A DNA stretch of 43,041 bases from Coriobacteriia bacterium (lineage in GTDB: Bacteria > Actinomycetota > Coriobacteriia > Anaerosomatales > PALSA-660), in NCBI GenBank assembly GCA_025361335.1, contig JANYAK010000060.1:1-43041 (forward strand), given 5' to 3'. The notes below the pieces were generated by a model. The model was not told the DNA's origin. It ran no database searches and worked only from the letters and a program-made list of their open reading frames with translations. The translations under genes and the position numbers were made by a program. Shown one piece after another: positions 7,871-15,731 of this stretch; within the stretch, counting starts at the first letter, position 1; each line of letters starts with the position of its first letter.

Positions 7871-7942
7871 GGGTCCACTATCCTGTTCGGGGGGTCGAGC
7901 CGCCGATCGGGGGGCGGTCGCCATGGAAGGTTCCCCTGTCGG

Positions 7943-7958
7943 CTTGACCTGCGTCAAG
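7943..7958. promoter_or_regulatory. Perfect palindrome CTTGACCTGCGTCAAG, putative HcpR operator
   Basis: CTTGAC and GTCAAG arms flank a 4-nt spacer. The site is centred about 80 bp from both divergent start codons (7870 minus, 8034 plus). Crp/FNR proteins bind two-fold symmetric sites of this size, and TTGAC-N4-GTCAA is, to my recollection, like predicted HcpR sites. It probably serves both autoregulation and the hcp operon. Confidence 0.65.
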
Positions 7959-8033
7959 GACGGGGGGCGGCGCGCCGGGGAACACTGCACGTGGGACGTG
8001 TCGACGACGCGAGGCGAAGGGTGGTCACACGAG

Positions 8034-8471
8034 ATGGGCGACAGGTTCGCGGAGCGGATGGCTGATCCGCGGGTGGCTGGCGATTCCCGCCTCCTCGGCG
8101 ACTTCACGGCGATCTACTGCAGGGGTCGACACGCGGGGACCGCGCGGCATCCGCTCGCGAGTGCCGGAGCGGCGTTGCACGTGTACGGGCGCAGGGTGCC
8201 CGTCGTGTGCGATGCGTGCGCCGAACTGCTCGCGTACGCCGAGCGACGCCGTGCGTTCTGCCCGAAGGACCCCAAGCCGTTCTGCAGCTACTGCGACACC
8301 CACTGCTATCGCCCTGAGATGCGCGAGGCCATGCGTGACGTCATGCGATACGCCGGACCACGGTCGATGCTGCACGGACACGCGATCGCCGGGATCAGGC
8401 ATCTCATCGACGGTCGCAGGGCGAAGAAGGAGGCCGCGGCGCGCGCGGCCCAAGAAGGAGAGAGATCATGA
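8034..8471 (+). CDS. ygbA: YgbA-like protein, nitric-oxide-responsive family
   Basis: The 145-aa protein matches the YgbA_NO family from memory: an IYCRGRH stretch, a CDACAELLAYAERR segment, then FCPKDPKPFCSYCDTHCY and a conserved MREAMRDVMRYAGPRSMLHG block. Its cysteines suggest a metal or iron-sulfur site. In other bacteria this family is part of NO-responsive regulons next to hcp; its biochemical role is not settled. It is the first gene after the palindrome and overlaps the ferredoxin gene by four bases (ATGA). The N-terminal 20 residues are poorly conserved, and an ATG at 8055 is an alternative start. Confidence 0.85.
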   Translation: MGDRFAERMADPRVAGDSRLLGDFTAIYCRGRHAGTARHPLASAGAALHVYGRRVPVVCDACAELLAYAERRRAFCPKDPKPFCSYCDTHCYRPEMREAMRDVMRYAGPRSMLHGHAIAGIRHLIDGRRAKKEAAARAAQEGERS

Positions 8472-8860
8472 GCACCGCGGGAACCGTTCGAAGGCAGATG
8501 GTCCGCATCGATGAGGACCTGTGCACGGGGTGCGGGGCGTGCGTGAGCCCGTGCGCCGAGGGCGCCATCCGCATGGTGGACGGCAAGGCCCACGTCGTTC
8601 GCGACGAGCTGTGCGACGGGGCCGGCTTCTGTCTGGGCGTCTGCCCGACCGGCGCGCTGACGATCGAGGTGCGCGAAGCCGCGCCGTTCGATGAGGCGGC
8701 GGTCGAGGAGCACGCCGCGGGGGCGCCGAGGACCTACATCCCGCAGGTGTGCTTCCGCTGCGGCACGGGCGAGGACGATGCGCCCCTGCTGCCGGTGCGG
8801 ACGGCGGGCACGTCCACATGGGTGTGCACGCGCTGCCTGCCGTCGCTGATCCACGGATAG
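8468..8860 (+). CDS. Hcp-associated 4Fe-4S ferredoxin with C-terminal zinc-ribbon-like tail
   Basis: This 130-aa protein starts with a bacterial ferredoxin fold. The first cluster motif is CTGCGACVSPC (Cys 19, 22, 25 and 29). The second, CDGAGFCLGVCP, has Cys 49, 55 and 59 but Ala where the usual second Cys would be, as in related ferredoxins found beside hcp. A short C-terminal extension carries two more CxxC pairs (CFRC and CTRC). It most likely passes electrons to Hcp, encoded 36 bp downstream. Translation is coupled to the upstream ygbA-like gene by an ATGA overlap. Confidence 0.88.
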   Translation: MSTAGTVRRQMVRIDEDLCTGCGACVSPCAEGAIRMVDGKAHVVRDELCDGAGFCLGVCPTGALTIEVREAAPFDEAAVEEHAAGAPRTYIPQVCFRCGTGEDDAPLLPVRTAGTSTWVCTRCLPSLIHG

Positions 8861-8896
8861 GCCCGGAAGTGCCGACACCGATCCAGGAGGTCGAAC

Positions 8897-10531
8897 GTGT
8901 ATTGCAATCAATGTGAGCAGAGCGCCATGGGCGGTTGCACCGTGTCAGGCGTCTGCGGGAAGAAGCCCGACGTCTCGGACCTGCAGGATGTCGTGCTCCA
9001 CGAGATGGTCGCCCTGTCGCTGTGGGCGGACGTCGGTCGCGCTCTGGGCATCGTCGACGACACGACCGATGACCTCGCCGCCAAGGCCGTGTTCCACACC
9101 GTGACCAACGTCGACTTCGACCCCGAGTCCCTCGCCCAGGTCGTGCGTGCTGTGCACGCACGGCGGGTCGATCTCGCCTCGGCCGTCGCCGCGAAGGGCG
9201 GCACGCCCGCTCACAGCGACGCGTCGCTCGCCTTCGTTCCCGCCGACACCTTGGACGGGCTTGTCGCGCAGGCGGCCGACGTCGGACACTTCTCGGCGCG
9301 TGCGACCGGCCTCGATGTCGCATCGCTGCAGCAGGTGACCATCTACGGGGTCAAGGGCATCGCCGCGTACGCGGATCATGCGCGCGCCCTGGGGCAGACG
9401 GATCCCGAAGTCGCCGGCTTCATGTACAAGGCTTTCGCATCGCTGGCCGACCGCTCTCTCGGTGTGGACGACTGGGTCGGTCTCGCGCTGGAGGCGGGCA
9501 AGGTCAACCTGCGCGTCATGGAACTGCTCGACGCGGCGAACACCGGCGCCTATGGCGATCCGGTCCCGACGCGGGTGCCCCTGGGACATCGGCCGAACAA
9601 GGCCATCCTCGTCTCCGGGCACGACCTCAAGGACCTTTCCGATCTGCTCGAGCAGACGGTCGGGATGGGGATCGACGTCTACACCCACGGGGAGATGCTG
9701 CCCGCGCACGGCTACCCCGCGCTCAAGGCCCACCCCCACTTCTTCGGCCACTACGGCACCGCATGGCAGAACCAGCGGCGGGAGTTCTCACAGTTCCCCG
9801 GGGCGATCCTGATGACCACGAACTGCATCCAGGCTCCCAAAGCCGAATACGCGGAGAACATCTTCACGACCGGGAACGTGCAGTGGCCAGGAGCGACCCA
9901 CGTCGAGGGGCCGGGCTTCCATGCCGTGGTCGAGCGCGCGCTCGCGCTGCCGGGCTTCCCGGACACGGTGGACCGTGGCGAGGTGATGGTGGGCTTCGCG
10001 CATGAGGCTGTCCTCGGTGTCGCTCCCGCCGTGATCCAAGCGGTCAAGTCCGGCGCCATCCGCCACTTCTTCCTGGTCGGCGGCTGCGACGGCGCCAAGC
10101 CCGGACGCTCCTACTACTCGGATCTTGTGGACAAGGCTCCCGCCGATACGGTCATCCTCACGCTCGCGTGCGGGAAGTTCCGCTTCTTCGACCGTCAGCT
10201 GGGCGACATAGGAGGGATCCCGCGGCTGCTCGACGTGGGGCAGTGCAACGACGCGTACAGCGCGGTCAGGATCGCCACGGCACTCGCCGAGGCGTTCGAG
10301 GTCGGCGTGAACGACCTTCCGCTTTCTATCATCCTGTCGTGGTATGAGCAGAAGGCCGTCGCTGTCCTGCTCACATTGTTGTATCTCGGCATCAAGGACA
10401 TGCGGCTCGGTCCGACCCTTCCGCTGTTCGTCACTCCGAACGTCCTACAGGTGCTCGTGGACAACTTCGGTATCAAGCCGATCGGCGAGAGCGCCGAGGC
10501 GGACCTCGCGATCATGCTCGGACAAGGGTGA
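8897..10531 (+). CDS. hcp: Hydroxylamine reductase / hybrid cluster protein
   Basis: The 544-aa protein begins with MYCNQCEQSAMGG and a Cys pattern C-x2-C-x7-C-x5-C (Cys 3, 6, 14 and 20), the [4Fe-4S] class seen in strict anaerobes. Further ligands for the hybrid Fe-S-O cluster lie in the C-terminal half, in stretches such as GGCDGAKPGR, LACGKFRFF and VGQCNDAYSA. Hcp reduces hydroxylamine in vitro and acts as a nitric oxide reductase in vivo in the cytoplasm. The GTG start follows AGGAGG at an ideal spacing. Full family length with no sign of damage. It sits in the operon ygbA-ferredoxin-hcp-cytochrome under the HcpR-like palindrome. Confidence 0.97.
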   Translation: MYCNQCEQSAMGGCTVSGVCGKKPDVSDLQDVVLHEMVALSLWADVGRALGIVDDTTDDLAAKAVFHTVTNVDFDPESLAQVVRAVHARRVDLASAVAAKGGTPAHSDASLAFVPADTLDGLVAQAADVGHFSARATGLDVASLQQVTIYGVKGIAAYADHARALGQTDPEVAGFMYKAFASLADRSLGVDDWVGLALEAGKVNLRVMELLDAANTGAYGDPVPTRVPLGHRPNKAILVSGHDLKDLSDLLEQTVGMGIDVYTHGEMLPAHGYPALKAHPHFFGHYGTAWQNQRREFSQFPGAILMTTNCIQAPKAEYAENIFTTGNVQWPGATHVEGPGFHAVVERALALPGFPDTVDRGEVMVGFAHEAVLGVAPAVIQAVKSGAIRHFFLVGGCDGAKPGRSYYSDLVDKAPADTVILTLACGKFRFFDRQLGDIGGIPRLLDVGQCNDAYSAVRIATALAEAFEVGVNDLPLSIILSWYEQKAVAVLLTLLYLGIKDMRLGPTLPLFVTPNVLQVLVDNFGIKPIGESAEADLAIMLGQG

Positions 10532-10536
10532 GTCTC

Positions 10537-10878
10537 ATGAGCGACGAGATCGCATCGCAGGCGATAGCGGGTAGGGACGACGCGCCCCCGCGCCTCCGCC
10601 GCCGCATCGTGCGTCGCATGCTGAAGGGGGCCGGCGTGACGTTCGGGCTGCTGTTGGCCGTTGGTGGCTTCCTGTATGCCTTCGGCACGATGCAGCCGCC
10701 TTCCGCGGAGGCCCGCGCCCAGTACGGCCGCGCGGTGACCGACGGGAGCGCGCCCGCGGTCCAAGCGAGGTTCGGCATACCGATCCCCGGCTGCGTGTGC
10801 CACACCGACGATGCCGCCATGCAGGTACAGCACAGCAGCTACTACATCCGAGACTGCAAGGGCTGCCACTCGCGCTGA
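10537..10878 (+). CDS. Small membrane-anchored c-type cytochrome-like protein with CxCH and CxxCH motifs
   Basis: The 113-aa protein has a basic N terminus, one transmembrane helix (about residues 31-50), and an outside domain with two Cys-His motifs: C86-V-C-H89 and C107-K-G-C-H111. The second is a standard heme c motif; the first has only one residue between the cysteines, which is not standard. It may bind one or two hemes and could link Hcp or NO chemistry to the membrane. It follows hcp by 5 bp. A GTG at 10528 overlapping the hcp stop is an alternative start. A CcmF-like assembly system lies 2 kb downstream. Confidence 0.7.
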   Translation: MSDEIASQAIAGRDDAPPRLRRRIVRRMLKGAGVTFGLLLAVGGFLYAFGTMQPPSAEARAQYGRAVTDGSAPAVQARFGIPIPGCVCHTDDAAMQVQHSSYYIRDCKGCHSR

Positions 10879-10900
10879 CACGTGCGCGGTCGCACGATCG

Positions 10901-10944
10901 AGGAGCCTTCGGCGGCCGTGCGCGGCGTCATGCCCCAGGCTCCT
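10901..10944 (+). terminator. Putative terminator after the hcp operon
   Basis: AGGAGCCT (10901-10908) pairs perfectly with AGGCTCCT (10937-10944) and is followed by TTT. The 28-nt loop can fold further. A smaller hairpin, CGTGCG-CGGT-CGCACG, lies just before at 10881-10896. Together they plausibly end the hcp transcript. Confidence 0.5.
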
Positions 10945-10978
10945 TTGCCGTTCTCCGTTCTGATACGTGTCGGACGGG

Positions 10979-10984
10979 TATGCT
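10979..10984 (+). promoter_or_regulatory. Possible -10 box for the M28 peptidase gene
   Basis: TATGCT is a good -10 hexamer, but the upstream TTCTGA (10958-10963) is only 15 bp away and is a weak -35. The leader to the ATG at 11069 would be about 78 nt. Confidence 0.3.
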
Positions 10985-11068
10985 AGCCTTCGAGGCGGGC
11001 GGCGTCGGCGTCGCCTTGGGGTGCCGCGGCACCCTTATGCCCCATGTGGAGCGACACCGGAGGAGCAC

Positions 11069-12763
11069 ATGAGCGGCGAGATGACGCACGTCGTCGAACT
11101 GGCCGAGACCATCGGTCCCAGGCCCGCAACCTCTGACGCCGAGGCAGCTGCCGCGGACTACGTCCAAGGCGTGTTCGAGACCCGTGGCTTGCCGGTCGAG
11201 CGTCAGGAGTTCGACACCCCCCGCACATACTCGTGGGCTTTCGTCATCTACCACATGCTCACGATCGGGGCGGCAGTCCTGTCCCACTGGTGGTTGTGGC
11301 CCGCCTTCGTTCTCGGCGTCGTCTCGGCGGTGCTGATGTGGCTGGACCTCGACACCCGCGGCGGCCTTTCGGCCTTCATGCCGAAAGGGCCGAGCCAGAA
11401 CGTGATCGCCCGGCACGTCCCGCGGGTGGGCCGCAACGAGCGCGTTCACCGCATCGTGATCGTCGCCCATTACGACAGCGCCCGCTCCTCGCTGGCGTTC
11501 AGCCCGGGAATGGTGCGCAACTTCGGGATGACGTTCGGTCTCATGAAGGCGCTCACCTTCGCGGTGCCCGTCCTCGTCGCGATCTCGGCCCTGCCGTGGC
11601 TCAAGGTCCTCAAGCTCTGGCCGTGGTACGTCACCGTCGCCGCATCGGCCTACCTGCTCGTTCCCCTGCTCATCAACGTGCATCGCGAGCTGGCGATGAA
11701 GCCGGTCCCGGGCGCCAACGACAACGCCTCCGGTGTCGCGGCCATGCTGGGTGTCATGGAGCGGATCGTGCCCGAGCCCGACGCCTCCTGGCCCACCCAG
11801 GCGCTCCGCGTGCGGCGCGGCGAGGAAGAGGCGCGCGAGGCCGAAGTGGTCCCCGCCGACGTCATGCTGACGTACGAGCCCGTGTCGGGGGAGCGGCGCC
11901 AGCCGGAACTGTGGGCGGGCGGCGACGAGGACATCGACTGGGACGAGCCGGCGGGTCCCGCTCGCGGGCAGACGGCGCTCGACATGCCCGCTCCCGCGGC
12001 AACCGAGCCCCCGCACGATCAGGAGGCCGGCGAGAGCGCCGGCGACGCCCAGCGCCGGAAGCTGTTCGGCCGCGCGCCCGCGCAAGGGCAGGAGCGGCGC
12101 GGCATGCGGGACTGGCTGGGCGTGGGAACCGACTTCGATGCCCGCAGGGAAGGCAAGGATATCGGATCGTGGGACCGGTTCCACGAGCCCGATGAGGACG
12201 AGGACGAGATCGGATGGAAGGGTGGTTCCGCAGCCGCGGAGGGGCTCGATGACCCCGGATTCCCCGCCTCCGAGGCGGCGCGAATCAGGCGCCGCGCCAC
12301 GCAGGAATCGGACAGGGACCTCTCCGAGAAGGAGGTCTGGTTCGTCGCCACCGGAGCCGAGGAAGTCGGCACGTGGGGCATGCGCGCGTTCCTCAAGGAG
12401 CACGGGCCCGAGTTGCACGACGCTCTCATCATCAACATCGACAACGTGGGATCGGGAGCGGTCACATATGTGAGCGCCGAGGGGATGGCGCGCATGTACC
12501 ATTCCGACCGCCGCCTCATGTCCGCCGCCCGCCGGGCCGTGGTCGACGGGAATCTTTCCGTGCGCAGCCGCGTGTACAAAGGCCTGTCGACGGACGCCAC
12601 CCCGGCGCTGGCGCGCGGCTATCGGGCGATGTCGGTCATGGCGTTCGACATCAACGGTCGCCTTCCCAACTGGCACTGGGCGACCGACACCGTCGACAAC
12701 GTGGACGAGGCGAACCTGGAGCAGGCGGCGGATTTCGTCTGCGCGGTGATCCGGGAGCTCTAG
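11069..12763 (+). CDS. Membrane-embedded M28-family zinc peptidase with a large acidic insertion
   Basis: The 564-aa protein carries the M28 aminopeptidase metal-site pattern: AHYDS (His134, Asp136), GANDNASG (Asp218), GAEEVG (Glu431/432), NIDNVG and a late His in NWHWATDT. Two hydrophobic regions (about 55-93 and 160-202) place it in the membrane. Residues about 236-415 form a low-complexity, acidic and Pro/Arg-rich insertion between two metal-binding motifs. It should cleave N-terminal residues or process peptides at the membrane; the substrate is unknown. GGAGGAG precedes the ATG at 11069. It converges with the CcmF-C-like gene and shares its CTAG stop. Confidence 0.82.
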   Translation: MSGEMTHVVELAETIGPRPATSDAEAAAADYVQGVFETRGLPVERQEFDTPRTYSWAFVIYHMLTIGAAVLSHWWLWPAFVLGVVSAVLMWLDLDTRGGLSAFMPKGPSQNVIARHVPRVGRNERVHRIVIVAHYDSARSSLAFSPGMVRNFGMTFGLMKALTFAVPVLVAISALPWLKVLKLWPWYVTVAASAYLLVPLLINVHRELAMKPVPGANDNASGVAAMLGVMERIVPEPDASWPTQALRVRRGEEEAREAEVVPADVMLTYEPVSGERRQPELWAGGDEDIDWDEPAGPARGQTALDMPAPAATEPPHDQEAGESAGDAQRRKLFGRAPAQGQERRGMRDWLGVGTDFDARREGKDIGSWDRFHEPDEDEDEIGWKGGSAAAEGLDDPGFPASEAARIRRRATQESDRDLSEKEVWFVATGAEEVGTWGMRAFLKEHGPELHDALIINIDNVGSGAVTYVSAEGMARMYHSDRRLMSAARRAVVDGNLSVRSRVYKGLSTDATPALARGYRAMSVMAFDINGRLPNWHWATDTVDNVDEANLEQAADFVCAVIREL

Positions 12764-13407
12764 CGCCCGCCGCTCAGGGCTCGCGTGACTCCGCCGGCGT
12801 AGAAAGTGAGTGCGCTGCCGCCGATGGCCAGGACGAATCCGACCCAGAACACGGGCAGCATCCACGCGTCCTTCTGGAGCGCCACGACCACGTAGCCGAA
12901 CACCAGGAACCCCAGGTGGAGAAGGGCCGAGCCTACTTTGGCGACCCGTCCTTCCGCAAGGAAGCGCAGCGAACTCGCCCCGGCGATCGTCATCACGACC
13001 ACCGAGACCTGGACACCGGCCGCGCCGAGCAGGTAGACCGCCAGACCGGTCGTGGGCGAGCCCGTGGCGGCCCACGACCCCAGCCCGAACAGGACCATGA
13101 TCCCGGACGCCGCCGCCAGCGCGCCGCGTGAGAACAACCGCTTCGGGATGCACAGGCCCATCACGATCGCCAAGGCGATCACCATCGGAGCGGCGATCGC
13201 GTTCATCACCTGGATGTAGAAGGCGAACGCGGGCGATGTCGCCCAACTCTCCACCGTGCGGGTCGCCCACCACGAGTAGAGGGTGCCGGCCAGCGACTGG
13301 ATGCCGAGCCCGCCGAGCAGCGCGACGGCCAGCACGAGCAGGGCGAAGTCCCATCCGCGCCGGGAAGCGGTGCGGGGCGCGACTCGTGGCGTCTCGAGTT
13401 CCTCCAC
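12760..13407 (-). CDS. Membrane protein resembling the C-terminal part of CcmF
   Basis: The 215-aa protein has about six transmembrane helices. Near its N terminus the pattern LAGTLYSWW, followed by SPAFAFYIQVMN and a long hydrophobic stretch ending in MGL, resembles the CcmF region with GTLYP, then a PPFFN-like motif and an L-rich helix ending in MG. It follows the gene for a CcmF N-terminal-like protein by 11 bp, and together they total about 536 residues, close to one CcmF. It therefore probably forms the second half of a split heme lyase for c-type cytochrome assembly. GAGGAGGAG precedes the GTG at 13407. The family assignment comes from motif memory and is moderate. Confidence 0.65.
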   Translation of the reverse strand: MEELETPRVAPRTASRRGWDFALLVLAVALLGGLGIQSLAGTLYSWWATRTVESWATSPAFAFYIQVMNAIAAPMVIALAIVMGLCIPKRLFSRGALAAASGIMVLFGLGSWAATGSPTTGLAVYLLGAAGVQVSVVVMTIAGASSLRFLAEGRVAKVGSALLHLGFLVFGYVVVALQKDAWMLPVFWVGFVLAIGGSALTFYAGGVTRALSGGR

Positions 13408-13418
13408 GGCTCCTCCTC

Positions 13419-14384
13419 TCACGCGACCGAGTGGGCGCCGGGAACGAGATAGGTCGTGACGTAGGTGAGCACGAGAGCGAAAAACGACAGGAACGCCAGC
13501 GCGAGCACCCAGCGCCACATCCCCCGCTTCCGCAGGTGCAGCCGCAGGTGCAGGTAGGCCGTGTAGAGGAGCCACATCATGATCGACATGTTGACCTTGC
13601 CGGACCACCACCACGACTCGCCCGTCCACGCCAGGATCGCCCACGGGAAGCCGAGTAGCATGCCGGCGGTCAAGGGCAGGTAGCCGAACCGCGCCCACCG
13701 GTAGGCCGTCTCCTCGAACGCGCTGCGCCGCTGCATGGCTGCCTGCACGGCCGCCGCGAACGACATGGTGAACGCCCCGTAGCTGAGGAACAGCAGCGGC
13801 GGGTGGACCCACATGTACCACGTGTCGTAGAAGTACAGGCGCGACCCCTCCATGCCCTGGAAGGCCTGAGCCGCCGCTTGGCCCCCCACAGCCATTCCAC
13901 GCAGGTACCCCGTGTACTGCGCCAGGAAATCCGGGAGCGGGTCGGTGAACGGTCGGCCGGCAAGGACAGCGCCCGCGACCAGAAGAAGCAGCAGCACCGA
14001 GCCGACGGATGCGAGCTCTGGCGCATGCCTCCGCGCCGCACACATCATCACCGCGAGCACGAGAGCCCATACGAAGAGCTTCTCGGACTCGACCCAGACT
14101 GGGACCGCGACGTGGCCGGTCACCGTACCGGTCGAGGGGTCGACCACGGCGGCGAGTTCGTAGAGGCGCACATGGAACCAGACCAAGAGCCCTTCGCCGA
14201 GCAGCAGGACCGCCGCTGCCGCCCACAGGGCCCGCCTCCGCCATGCGGACGCTCCCGGGATCCAAGACGCGAGGCACAGCGCGAGCGACGCGACCAGCGC
14301 GGTGATCCCGAGAGGCCCTCCGAAGGCCCGCAGGCTCGCCACGGTGGAGTCGATGATCGCCATATCGGGGAGCGCGGCCGTCAC
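13419..14384 (-). CDS. CcmF/CcsA-family cytochrome c assembly protein (heme-handling half)
   Basis: This 321-aa polytopic protein shows two hallmarks of the heme-handling family. One is MWVHPPLLFLSYGAFTMSFA (about residues 191-210), matching the HPPxLYxGY helix with a heme-ligand His (His194). The other is a tryptophan-rich segment, WTGESWWWSGKVN (253-265), followed by MMWLLYTAYLHLR. In the usual WWD motif the Trp-rich loop reads WxWDPxEN; here the Asp and Glu are replaced. It should present heme to apocytochromes outside the membrane. The GTG at 14384 follows CTGGAG; an ATG at 14363 is the alternative. It is divergent from the GGDEF gene. Confidence 0.75.
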   Translation of the reverse strand: MTAALPDMAIIDSTVASLRAFGGPLGITALVASLALCLASWIPGASAWRRRALWAAAAVLLLGEGLLVWFHVRLYELAAVVDPSTGTVTGHVAVPVWVESEKLFVWALVLAVMMCAARRHAPELASVGSVLLLLLVAGAVLAGRPFTDPLPDFLAQYTGYLRGMAVGGQAAAQAFQGMEGSRLYFYDTWYMWVHPPLLFLSYGAFTMSFAAAVQAAMQRRSAFEETAYRWARFGYLPLTAGMLLGFPWAILAWTGESWWWSGKVNMSIMMWLLYTAYLHLRLHLRKRGMWRWVLALAFLSFFALVLTYVTTYLVPGAHSVA

Positions 14385-14507
14385 GCGGGCTCCAGTCCCT
14401 TCGGTCGGATGGCGGGCGCGACTCGCGACCCGCACCGCCGATTGTGCCACACTGGTAGCCCGTTCGAGGCTCGACCCGCACCAGCCGAACGATCGGGCAA
14501 GGGGACC

Positions 14508-15731
14508 ATGAATCCCGGCAGACTCACGAAGGCGTTCGCGCGCCGCATCCGGATATCCTGGCGGCAGCAGCCGAACCAGAGCGACATCGACGCGTTGGAC
14601 GCCAACGTCGCGCTCGTCGGCCTCGTGGTGCGCGTGCGATGGGCGATCGTCGCGGCGCTCGTGGCGTTCTCGATCGTCGGGGCGGCCGTCTACACCGCGG
14701 ACGGCAGCTTCGGAGGCATCTGGCGACGCATGATCGTTCCGGCAGCCGCCCTCGGATGCGTGCTCCTCTACAACACCTACTACCAGCTCAACTACCGCCG
14801 GTTCGCGAACATCGGCGTGTTCAACGTCGTGCAGCTGGTGCTCGACATCGTCGTGGCGTCCCTGCTCATCTACTACAGCGGCGGCGTCTACTCCTGGTTC
14901 GCCGGGATGTACCTGCTCTTCGTTCTGGAGGCGGCGCTCATCCTGCCCACCGCGATCCAAGTGTCGTCGATCGCCGTGGCGGCGTGGCTGTCGTACTCCG
15001 CGGTGCTGGCTCTCGTGTACTTCCGCGTACTGCCGCACACCACCATGCCGTTCGTGAACAATGACCTCCAGTACGCGCGCAGCTATGTGATCGTGCGTTC
15101 GCTGTGGGAGCTGACGGTACTGGGAGGAGCGGCCGGCGTCGGCACCATGCTGATGCGCGCAGTCAGGGCGCGCGAGCAGCGCCTCGCGGCTGAGTCCGTC
15201 CTCGACGCCCGGACCGGCCTGTTCAACCGCGTCTACTACCGGGCCGAGTTGGCACGCGAGGTCGAACGGGCTCGCCGGCATCATCGGGGGGTGTCGGTCG
15301 TGCTCGCCGACATCGACGGGTTCGAGAGGTTCAACACCATGTTCGGCGTGGATGCGGGCAATGCGATGTTGGTCGCCGTCGCGGACGCCATGCGCGCCGT
15401 CGTCGGCCCCGCGTCTTCGGGCGAAGCCCATCTGGTGACGGTCGCGCGCTACGGCGGGGAGGAGTTCGCCCTCGTCGTGCCCGAGATCGCACCGGGCGAG
15501 TCGAGCGAAGGTGTCGCTTTCGCGGAAGGTATGCGGGTGAGGGTGGGCGCCGTCCGCGATGAGGATCGCAGCGTCACGGTCAGCATCGGAGTCTCGGCCT
15601 ACCCGTCCGACGGCCGGACGGCCGCGGAGCTCATCGGGGCCGCCGACAGCGCCCTCTCAGCCGCCAAGCGGGCGGGTGGCAACCGCGTCGTGGCAGGCAG
15701 GGTGTCTTCCGCCGAGGAGGACGAAGGGTGA
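14508..15731 (+). CDS. Membrane diguanylate cyclase (GGDEF domain)
   Basis: The 407-aa protein has about six transmembrane helices within residues 45-225 and a C-terminal GGDEF domain. The domain shows DARTGLFNR, the metal-binding ADIDGFERFN and the active-site GGEEF. Loop residues before GGEEF read HLVTVARY, so the RxxD inhibitory site for product feedback is absent. It is expected to make cyclic di-GMP from two GTP in response to a membrane signal. AAGGGGA precedes the ATG. The stop overlaps the next gene by four bases, so the two are coupled. Confidence 0.88.
   Translation: MNPGRLTKAFARRIRISWRQQPNQSDIDALDANVALVGLVVRVRWAIVAALVAFSIVGAAVYTADGSFGGIWRRMIVPAAALGCVLLYNTYYQLNYRRFANIGVFNVVQLVLDIVVASLLIYYSGGVYSWFAGMYLLFVLEAALILPTAIQVSSIAVAAWLSYSAVLALVYFRVLPHTTMPFVNNDLQYARSYVIVRSLWELTVLGGAAGVGTMLMRAVRAREQRLAAESVLDARTGLFNRVYYRAELAREVERARRHHRGVSVVLADIDGFERFNTMFGVDAGNAMLVAVADAMRAVVGPASSGEAHLVTVARYGGEEFALVVPEIAPGESSEGVAFAEGMRVRVGAVRDEDRSVTVSIGVSAYPSDGRTAAELIGAADSALSAAKRAGGNRVVAGRVSSAEEDEG

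Noticed and set aside
13803-14507. Extension of the GGDEF protein frame far upstream
   Set aside because: It overlaps the well-supported CcmF-like gene on the other strand and has no membrane or domain content; the ATG at 14508 has a good Shine-Dalgarno sequence.
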